A stretch of DNA of 12,470 bases from an uncultured Acetatifactor sp. (lineage in GTDB: Bacteria > Bacillota > Clostridia > Lachnospirales > Lachnospiraceae), in contig CAJUQT010000074.1 in the NCBI GenBank assembly GCA_910588225.1, positions 1 to 12,470 on the forward strand, in the 5' to 3' direction. Below the pieces are notes generated by a model. The model had not been told where the DNA came from. It saw only the letters and a list, made by a program, of their open reading frames with translations, and made no database searches. A program made the translations under genes and the position numbers. Every line of letters starts with the position of its first letter. Within the stretch, counting starts at the first letter, position 1. Shown here in pieces: positions 6,967 through 12,470 of this stretch.

Positions 6967-7365
6967 ATGAATCATAATTACGAAGATATTCTATATTTAC
7001 CGCATCATGTGTCCAAGACGCATCCGCATATGCTCATAGCCGACCGGGCGGCACAGTTTTCGGCCTTCGCCGCACTGACCGGGTATGAAGAGGTCATCAG
7101 AGAGGCGGGTCGTCTGACGGAAAAAAAGATAGAACTGGACGAAGATGCAAAAGCGCTTCTGGATGAGAAGCTGCGGATGCTGCAGGAAAGGATAGAGGAA
7201 TGTCCCCAGGCGGTGATTACTTATTTCTGCCCGGACGGGAAGAAGGCTGGAGGGTCCTATGTGACAGTCAGGGGCCGGGTCAGGAAAATCGACATATATG
7301 AGCGGGTGCTGGTGATGACAGACGGTACCAGGATAGCTGTGGGGGAGATTGTGCAGCTTATATGA
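6967..7365 (+). CDS. YolD-like protein, partner of the Y-family polymerase
   Basis: A small protein of 132 residues. The N-terminal segment PHHVSKTHPHM followed by DRAAQFSAFAALTGYEE is the signature of YolD-like proteins that accompany Y-family polymerases in Clostridia. The middle (about 45-75) is a charged helix; the C-terminal part (GGSYVTVRGRVRKID and on) looks like the small beta-rich fold of this family. It lies 47 nt after the polymerase gene with no promoter or terminator between, so it should be induced with it by DNA damage. A role replacing UmuD as polymerase accessory has been proposed for YolD; that is not shown by this sequence. The start is the ATG at 6967 with GGTGAGGAG just before it; the upstream TTG at 6937 lacks a ribosome-binding site. 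Confidence 0.85.
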   Translation: MNHNYEDILYLPHHVSKTHPHMLIADRAAQFSAFAALTGYEEVIREAGRLTEKKIELDEDAKALLDEKLRMLQERIEECPQAVITYFCPDGKKAGGSYVTVRGRVRKIDIYERVLVMTDGTRIAVGEIVQLI

Positions 7366-7366
7366 C

Positions 7367-7395
7367 TTCCTATACAGATTCTGTCACTTTCTATA
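7367..7395. repeat. 29-bp direct repeat, copy 1 (candidate AraC-type operator)
   Basis: This copy matches the repeat at 9816-9844 at 25 of 29 positions: 11 identical bases (TTCCTATACAG), a 10-bp middle with 6 matches, and 8 identical bases (TTTCTATA). It contains two half-sites, TTCCTATA (7367-7374) and TTTCTATA (7388-7395), exactly 21 bp apart. It begins just after the yolD-like stop codon and ends 17 bp before the -35 of the regulator gene. Confidence 0.6.
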
Positions 7396-7413
7396 ATTCG
7401 GGCAGTCCGAATT
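7395..7413. repeat. Inverted repeat touching the -35 of the regulator promoter
   Basis: AATTCGG (7395-7401) and CCGAATT (7407-7413) form a perfect 7-bp inverted repeat with a 5-nt centre. No T-run follows, so it is a poor terminator. The right arm overlaps the first base of the -35 element, which fits an operator or a weak hairpin at the end of the yolD transcript. Confidence 0.5.
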
Positions 7414-7441
7414 TGACCAGGCAAGGATTCGATGATATATT
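7413..7441 (+). promoter_or_regulatory. Promoter of the AraC-family regulator gene
   Basis: TTGACC (7413-7418) and TATATT (7436-7441) are 17 bp apart. Transcription would begin near 7448, giving a leader of about 87 nt. That leader holds an inverted half-site TATAGAAA (7468-7475) and a 10-bp palindrome CTGTATACAG (7491-7500). Confidence 0.65.
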
Positions 7442-7534
7442 TGTAGTGGAAAGAAAACAGGGTAGTATATAGAAATAGCAGTTTCAAGATCTGTATACAG
7501 AAAGGTATGGTCTGGAACCTGCAGGGAGTGGAGG

Positions 7535-9796
7535 ATGTCTGCAAAGGATAAAATAACGATCGATAGCAGAACCAATATTTTTGTGAAGGTTATGGTCAGT
7601 TTTCTGCTGATCATTCTGGTTCCCACGGTGATCATGGGGATTGTATGGTATCAGGATATCAGGAAGAAGAACCATGGGGACATAATGGAGAAGGAAAGCC
7701 GCAGCCTTGCAGAAGTGCAGGAGGCATACAGGCGTATTGTCAGTTCCGTGGAACAGGACCTGGTAGGTGTGCTCTATGGCACAGCATACAAGAATTATAT
7801 GACTACAAAAAAGCCGGAGCATATGATACGTGTGATGGCAGAAGTCTCCAGAATTACTAACTGGAACCCTTCTCTGTATTCTGTATATCTATATGAAACG
7901 GAAACCGGGAAAATCTGGGATTCTACCTCGAAACAGCAGAGTCTGGAATCCTTTTATGATACTGCCTGGTCGGAGCAAAGGGCTTTAGCAGTCAGTGTGC
8001 AGTACCTTCCTGTTCGAAAAAGCATGGATGAAGGCTTTCTTGAAAAGATACCGGCCGGCGGCATGGCCTCACATTATTCAGTGAAGAATGTAATGACGAT
8101 GATCACGCCCCGGGAGATGCGGGGGGTTCTGGTGGGGAATATAGATATGGAAGCCCTGGGAAAGGAATTGTTCAAACAATTTGGACGCAAGGGCAAGCGC
8201 ATCTGTCTGTTCGGGAGAGAGGAGGTGCTGTATGACTCTTTTCTCGACAGGGAGAACGGGGGGACAGAGGCCGGGAATCTGGACTGGCATGCACAGGAAG
8301 GGTTTTACATGGCCCGGGGCGAGGAACGGTATTATTTTGCATGTGCCCTGACAGAGGAAGTTTACTATATGGAGTCCATTCCGCTGGACATTATGTACAG
8401 CGACAGCATTGGATATGGCAGCTATATTGTGAGGGTGGCGGGAATCGTCCTGGCGGTGATGCTGGCCCTGGCTTTTCTGATAGCAGCCCGGATCTATAGT
8501 CCGCTGAGCGAGTTGTACAATGTGGTCAGTGTGTACCGGAGGAAAGCAGGTCTGGCAGGACTGGACGAGGAGGCGGAGGGACATGCCATCAAGAAGGCAT
8601 TCTTCCATATGAAAAATGTGAAAAAAACGGAGGCGGATGCCCGTATTCAGGAGGCTTTTGTCAGTGCGGCCAAGCTGCGAATGCTCTTCGACGGCATCCT
8701 CGTCCAGGAGCATTTCTTCCAGGAAACTGCTGCGATCTTCGGTTCGGGGGAGAAGAAACAGTGTTCTCTGCTGCTGTGCAGACTGCGGGAGAACCTGGAG
8801 AGTGGGGAAAGAGAAACACGGAACAGACGGCTCCAGGAGACTCTGGACGTATACCTGATGGCCAGGCTGGAGGGAATCCTGTCTGAGACATCAGCCGGGG
8901 ACTTTGCCGTGCTTTTCAGCGGAGACACGAAGGAGGAAATCCAGAGGTCGGAACAGTTTCTGGTGCGAATCTTCAATGAACTGACAGGGGATGACAATTA
9001 TTTTGCCTCCAGCAAGGCTTTCTCTGTAAAGGAATCCATTCAGGAACAGTACAGGCTCTGCAGGATCAGTCTGGAGAACGAAGCATTTTTCAGGAGAAAG
9101 GACAGCAAAAGGGGAATGGTATATCCCCTGGCAGAAGAAAATTACAACTACAAAAGTATGCTGGCGTATGCACCTTTCCTGATCCGGGCCATTGTCACAG
9201 GAGAAGGAGAGTCCCTTTCAGAAAAACTGGCAGAACTGCAGCAGGAAATCTGTACTATGGGCAGAAAGGATTACGCCCAGAACCTTTGTGCCAGGATTCT
9301 GGGGGAGATCGACAAGGAACTGGGGCTGGAACCCCTGGAGGACAGCCATGGAGATCCTCTCAGGGAAGTGTATGAAATACAGTCCCTGGATCAGCTGATA
9401 GAATATATGCGTAGGATTCTGTCCAGGCGGCTGGAGTCCATGAACAATCAGAAGAATCGTCAGAAGGAGAATAAATACTATCTGGATGCCGTCACCTATA
9501 TACAGGAAAATTACTGGAAAAATATTAACGTGACGGAGGTGGCGGATGCCATCGGTATCAGCTATGTGTATCTGAACAAAGTTTTCAAGGCCCATCATGA
9601 GAAGGAAGAGAAGCTTATAGATTACCTGAATCGGATTCGAATCCAGAAGGCAGCGGAGCTGCTACAGCAGACAGACGAGACCCTGGCAGTGATCGCACAG
9701 AAGGTGGGGTATAACAATGCACAGAGTTTTTCTCGCTTTTTTAAAAAGTATAAGGGACTGACCCCGGGAGAATGGAAGCGGCAGTACCGGGAATAG
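7535..9796 (+). CDS. Membrane-spanning AraC-family transcriptional regulator
   Basis: A 753-residue one-component regulator that senses outside the cell and binds DNA inside. Membrane segments lie at about residues 15-38 and 297-319; the roughly 255 residues between them form the extracytoplasmic sensor, with a Cache-like look (for example SLYSVYLYETETGKIWD). A short HAMP-like linker follows. The cytoplasmic middle (about 370-600) contains AGDFAVLF (454-461), resembling a degenerate GGDEF-fold domain. The C terminus (about 647-751) is a complete AraC double helix-turn-helix ending in the typical SFSRFFKKYKGLTPGEW motif. AGGGAG lies 6 nt before the ATG. The gene has its own promoter and a strong terminator, and precedes a sugar ABC operon, which it very likely controls. 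The sugar sensed cannot be told from the sequence. Confidence 0.93.
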   Translation: MSAKDKITIDSRTNIFVKVMVSFLLIILVPTVIMGIVWYQDIRKKNHGDIMEKESRSLAEVQEAYRRIVSSVEQDLVGVLYGTAYKNYMTTKKPEHMIRVMAEVSRITNWNPSLYSVYLYETETGKIWDSTSKQQSLESFYDTAWSEQRALAVSVQYLPVRKSMDEGFLEKIPAGGMASHYSVKNVMTMITPREMRGVLVGNIDMEALGKELFKQFGRKGKRICLFGREEVLYDSFLDRENGGTEAGNLDWHAQEGFYMARGEERYYFACALTEEVYYMESIPLDIMYSDSIGYGSYIVRVAGIVLAVMLALAFLIAARIYSPLSELYNVVSVYRRKAGLAGLDEEAEGHAIKKAFFHMKNVKKTEADARIQEAFVSAAKLRMLFDGILVQEHFFQETAAIFGSGEKKQCSLLLCRLRENLESGERETRNRRLQETLDVYLMARLEGILSETSAGDFAVLFSGDTKEEIQRSEQFLVRIFNELTGDDNYFASSKAFSVKESIQEQYRLCRISLENEAFFRRKDSKRGMVYPLAEENYNYKSMLAYAPFLIRAIVTGEGESLSEKLAELQQEICTMGRKDYAQNLCARILGEIDKELGLEPLEDSHGDPLREVYEIQSLDQLIEYMRRILSRRLESMNNQKNRQKENKYYLDAVTYIQENYWKNINVTEVADAIGISYVYLNKVFKAHHEKEEKLIDYLNRIRIQKAAELLQQTDETLAVIAQKVGYNNAQSFSRFFKKYKGLTPGEWKRQYRE

Positions 9797-9840
9797 AGAA
9801 GCTGGAGGGATTGCATTCCTATACAGCTTCTTTTATTTTC
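9797..9840 (+). terminator. Rho-independent terminator after the regulator gene
   Basis: AGAAGCTG (9797-9804) pairs perfectly with CAGCTTCT (9824-9831), and AGGGA/TTCCT extends the stem inside; the run TTTTATTTTC follows. The left arm overlaps the end of the stop codon (9794-9796) closely. Its 3' arm and T-run overlap the second copy of the 29-bp repeat. It separates the regulator from the ABC operon. Confidence 0.85.
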
Positions 9841-9844
9841 TATA
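9816..9844. repeat. 29-bp direct repeat, copy 2 (candidate AraC-type operator)
   Basis: This is the second copy of the repeat at 7367-7395. It carries half-sites TTCCTATA (9816-9823) and TTTCTATA (9837-9844), again 21 bp apart, and an inverted half-site TATAGAAA follows at 9860-9867. It lies 50 bp before the -35 of the ABC operon. Part of it also forms the terminator of the regulator gene, so some similarity could come from a terminator function. Confidence 0.55.
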
Positions 9845-9894
9845 GTCAGAAAGATTTTTTATAGAAAGTGAAGGGAAAAGCAAGAAACACACGA

Positions 9895-9924
9895 TTGTCA
9901 TGTGCGAATTTGTATGCCTATAAT
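9895..9924 (+). promoter_or_regulatory. Promoter of the ABC transporter operon
   Basis: TTGTCA (9895-9900) and a perfect TATAAT (9919-9924) are 18 bp apart. Transcription would start near 9931, leaving a leader of about 126 nt before the TTG start at 10057. Confidence 0.65.
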
Positions 9925-9951
9925 GAATCTGTGGACGGGCCGCATGTAAGG

Positions 9952-10017
9952 CGCCAATGGCGGCAGGGACATATTGCATTGCAGGGAAAAGAGAACATAC
10001 AAAGGTATACCCTGCAA
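9952..10017 (+). other. Structured 5' leader of the ABC operon
   Basis: A small hairpin CGCC-AAT-GGCG (9952-9962) is followed by a larger one with perfect 8-bp arms TTGCAGGG (9979-9986) and CCCTGCAA (10010-10017). The large loop contains ATAC/GTAT arms and the palindrome GGTATACC (10004-10011). No T-run follows, so it is not a terminator. It could stabilise the transcript or act in regulation. It matches no riboswitch family I recognise. Confidence 0.4.
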
Positions 10018-10056
10018 GAAAGAGAAAGCTGTATATGCAGCAGGAGGAGGTATGGA

Positions 10057-10971
10057 TTGAAGAGGAAAAGAGGAGCGCTATACTATCTGAAACGTGATTT
10101 CTGGCTGTATCTGTGTGTGCTCCCGGTGATCTTGTACTATTTTATCTTTAAATATCTGCCGATGGCGGGAATCGTGATGGCCTTTCAGGATTACAATATT
10201 TTCAAAGGAATCCTGGGTTCTGAATTTGTGGGAATGGAGAATTTTCTCAAGATTTTTAAGAACCAGCAATTCTGGAATTCTATCAGAAACACCCTGGCGC
10301 TGAACCTGGCGACCCTGGCGGTCAGCTTTCCGCTGACGATTATGCTGGCTCTGATGCTAAATGAGCTGCGCGCCGTCAAATTTAAGAGAGTATCCCAATC
10401 CCTGCTCTACCTGCCCCATTTCATATCCTGGGTGGTAGTGGCGGGTATCGCCCAGAACCTGTTTAACATGTCTAACGGCACGGTGAACAAGATGCTGGAG
10501 GGCATAGGGGTGGGCCCGATTCCTTTCCTCAGCAACAATGCATGGTGGGTTTTTACTTACATCCTGTGTAATATCTGGAAGGAGATCGGCTGGGGAACAA
10601 TTATCTATCTGGCAGCCCTGACGGGGGTAGACGAGAGCCTTTATGAGGCTGCATACCTGGATGGAGCAACCAGACTTCAGAGAATCCGTTATATCACATT
10701 GCCTATGATCAAGTCGGTGGCAGCTACCATGCTGATTCTGAATGTAAGTAAGATGATGAGCATTGGCCTGGATGCGCCATTGCTTCTGGGCAACACAAAG
10801 GTGATGGCCATCTCGGAGGTGATCAGTACCTATGTATACCGGCTGGGTATCGAGAAGGCCCAGTATGACCTGGCCACAGCCATCGGCCTGTTTCAGTCAT
10901 TGGTAAATATTGTGATACTGGTGGTGGTGGACCGGGCTGCGAAGCTTATGGGAGAGGAGGGAATTCTATGA
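10057..10971 (+). CDS. ABC transporter permease, LplB-type sugar uptake
   Basis: A 304-residue inner-membrane permease of the binding-protein-dependent sugar transport family (LplB/COG4209 type, used for oligo- or polysaccharide fragments). About six membrane helices are visible, the first at about 15-38. The EAA loop that docks on the ATPase is at 197 onward (EAAYLDGA, then TLP about ten residues later). The frame is open from a GTG at 9868, but that start would add about 63 mostly polar residues across the promoter; the TTG at 10057 has AGGAGGAGG 6 nt upstream and gives the normal family length. It overlaps the next permease gene by 4 nt. No ATPase gene is in the window, as is common for systems served by a shared MsmX-type ATPase. 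Confidence 0.92.
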   Translation: MKRKRGALYYLKRDFWLYLCVLPVILYYFIFKYLPMAGIVMAFQDYNIFKGILGSEFVGMENFLKIFKNQQFWNSIRNTLALNLATLAVSFPLTIMLALMLNELRAVKFKRVSQSLLYLPHFISWVVVAGIAQNLFNMSNGTVNKMLEGIGVGPIPFLSNNAWWVFTYILCNIWKEIGWGTIIYLAALTGVDESLYEAAYLDGATRLQRIRYITLPMIKSVAATMLILNVSKMMSIGLDAPLLLGNTKVMAISEVISTYVYRLGIEKAQYDLATAIGLFQSLVNIVILVVVDRAAKLMGEEGIL

Positions 10972-11843
10972 GAGGGAAAAAAAGGAAGTTGTCTTTTGGA
11001 GAAGCTCTGCTGTATGTTATTATTACCCTTATCGTAATTCTGTGTACGTATCCTTTCCTGAATGTCCTGGCCTGTTCTGTCAGTGGAAAGGCGGCCGTGC
11101 TGGGAGGGAAGGTAACATTTTATCCCATTGATTTTCAGCTGGATTCTTACCGGGAAATCTTTAAACAGCAGTCTATCTGGCTGTCCATGCGGGTGTCCTT
11201 TGTTGTGACATTGTCCGGGACTGCTCTGGGGCTTGCATTAACCATAGCGGCAGCTTATGCCCTGTCCAAGGAGAAGCTGAAGGGCAGGAAGATTATCAGC
11301 GGATTTCTGTTGTTTACCATGTATTTTGGAGGAGGTATCATTCCCACCTTTATCGTGGTGCACGGACTTGGCATGTACGATACTTATGCAGCTCTGGTGG
11401 TGCCCTCTGCCATGAGCGTGTTTAACTTCATTGTGATGAGGACTTTCTTCCGGGAATTGCCAAAAGAACTGGAGGAAGCTGCTCTGATCGATGGAGCCGG
11501 AGACATGAAAGTTCTGTTTCAGATTGCGCTGCCTCTGTCTGTACCGATTATCGCCACAATAGGGCTGTTTTATGCAGTGGGGTATTGGAACGATTACTTC
11601 AGTTCCCTCATCTATATTCAGTCAGGGGAAAAATTCTCTCTGCAGCTGCGCCTGCGGCAGATGCTTTTTGCCAATGAACTGAACCAGGCTTCAATGGCGG
11701 CAGAGGGCATGGGCACCCAGGCCATGTCAGAATCCCTGAAGATGGCTACCATTGTGTTTGCTACTCTGCCCATTATTGTGGTGTATCCCTGGCTGCAGAA
11801 GTATTTTGTGAAGGGTGTTATGTTGGGATCGGTGAAAGGGTGA
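10968..11843 (+). CDS. ABC transporter permease, LplC/YtcP-type sugar uptake
   Basis: The second 291-residue permease of the same transporter (carbohydrate uptake family, YtcP/LplC type). The first membrane helix is at about residues 12-32 and about six are visible. The EAA loop lies at 170 onward (EAALIDGAGD, then ALP about nine residues later). Its ATG overlaps the TGA of the upstream permease as ATGA, so the two are translationally coupled, and GGAGAGGAGGG lies just before the start. The two permeases should form a heterodimeric channel that receives substrate from the lipoprotein encoded next. Confidence 0.93.
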   Translation: MRGKKRKLSFGEALLYVIITLIVILCTYPFLNVLACSVSGKAAVLGGKVTFYPIDFQLDSYREIFKQQSIWLSMRVSFVVTLSGTALGLALTIAAAYALSKEKLKGRKIISGFLLFTMYFGGGIIPTFIVVHGLGMYDTYAALVVPSAMSVFNFIVMRTFFRELPKELEEAALIDGAGDMKVLFQIALPLSVPIIATIGLFYAVGYWNDYFSSLIYIQSGEKFSLQLRLRQMLFANELNQASMAAEGMGTQAMSESLKMATIVFATLPIIVVYPWLQKYFVKGVMLGSVKG

Positions 11844-11943
11844 GCATATAAAAGAAAATGTTTCAGAGAAATGCAGGCGGCGGGATGTATGCTGCCCGTG
11901 AGAAAGAACAGCTGCAGGTATCTGCGGCGGAATGGAGTGTATG

Positions 11944-12470
11944 ATGTTAAAGAGGAGAAATGGATTTAGTGCGGCCGTACTGGCCACTGTATTGACGGGA
12001 AGTATACTTCTGGGAGGCTGTGGCCAGGGGGAAGGAGGCGGAGCATCATCCGCCGACACAGAAAACCGGGAGAGTACACCTGGGAGCAATTCTCAGACAG
12101 AGTCCGGAGAACAGGCAGATGGAAAGGATGGGGAGGAGGCCAGCGGCTATCAGACCACCTATGGAGATAAAACGTTTGACAATGTGACCATCACGGTAGA
12201 GATTTTTGACCGAAGCAATGCGCCGGAGGGTTCCACTGTCACAGATAATAAATGGACACAATATATCAACCAGGAGATGAACAAGGTAGGTATCAACGTG
12301 GAATTTGTGGCTGTGCCCAGAAGTGAAGAAGTGACGAAGCTCCAGACTATGATGGCGACAGGTACTTCTCCTGATCTGACCTTCATTTACAATATTGAGG
12401 TGGCAAAGTCCTATTTTGAAGAGGGTGGTACCTATAACCTCAGCGAATATGTTGACGGAGCAGACCAGGC
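11944..12470 (+). CDS. Extracellular solute-binding lipoprotein of the sugar ABC transporter (partial, 3' end missing)
   Basis: The first 175 codons of a substrate-binding protein are present; the gene runs off the window. The basic start (MLKRRNG), a hydrophobic stretch and the lipobox Leu-Gly-Gly-Cys (C26) make it a lipoprotein anchored outside the membrane. Residues 27-68 are a low-complexity linker rich in Gly, Ser and Glu. The mature domain begins with VTITVEIFD at about 80, and TMMATGTSPDLTFIY is typical of family 1 sugar-binding proteins of the LplA/YtcQ kind, usually over 500 residues. It follows two permease genes and is most likely co-transcribed with them. The second ATG (11944) has GGAG at 6 nt; the first ATG (11941) is only 3 nt away from it and is possible too. 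Confidence 0.9.
   Translation, partial: MLKRRNGFSAAVLATVLTGSILLGGCGQGEGGGASSADTENRESTPGSNSQTESGEQADGKDGEEASGYQTTYGDKTFDNVTITVEIFDRSNAPEGSTVTDNKWTQYINQEMNKVGINVEFVAVPRSEEVTKLQTMMATGTSPDLTFIYNIEVAKSYFEEGGTYNLSEYVDGADQ

Noticed and set aside
9868..10056. Extending the first permease to the GTG at 9868
   Set aside because: It would run through the predicted promoter and leader, add about 63 unusual polar residues and has no strong ribosome-binding site; the TTG at 10057 follows AGGAGGAGG.

Overview
The window reads as chromosomal DNA of a Gram-positive anaerobe of the Clostridia, most likely a gut Lachnospiraceae. This is inferred from the gene content (a Y-family polymerase followed by a YolD-like gene, a membrane-bound AraC-type regulator beside LplB/LplC-type sugar permeases, a FIST protein beside a soluble chemoreceptor), strong GGAGG ribosome-binding sites, GTG and TTG starts, and a LexA box of the Bacillus/Clostridium type. 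All genes lie on the + strand. No RNA gene, insertion sequence, CRISPR array or phage gene was seen.

Layout. 1-610 is AT-rich and gene-free, but holds short repeats and one or two promoters. 611-1360 is a short-chain dehydrogenase resembling BaiA (3-alpha-hydroxysteroid dehydrogenase), closed by a strong terminator. 1593-3621 is a two-gene unit with its own promoter: a FIST sensor protein and a methyl-accepting protein without membrane segments. 3867-5051 is a cytoplasmic class C beta-lactamase-family hydrolase or esterase. 5390-7365 is a DNA-damage operon: a Y-family translesion polymerase with a C-terminal QLDLF clamp-binding motif, then a YolD-like protein; its promoter carries a LexA box between the -35 and -10 elements.

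7535-12470 is a sugar-uptake locus: a membrane-spanning AraC-family regulator with its own promoter and terminator, then a second promoter, a structured leader, two ABC permeases and the start of a substrate-binding lipoprotein that runs off the window. No ATPase is present; such systems commonly borrow a shared MsmX-type ATPase.

The most interesting non-coding signal is a 29-bp imperfect direct repeat (25 of 29 identical) found once upstream of the regulator gene and once upstream of the ABC operon. Each copy holds two TTYCTATA half-sites exactly 21 bp apart, and each region also has one inverted half-site. This is what the operator of an AraC-family protein acting on its own gene and its target operon would look like. 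Several obvious long-ORF starts (at 3849, 5327, 6937 and 9868) are probably wrong; better starts are given from ribosome-binding sites.
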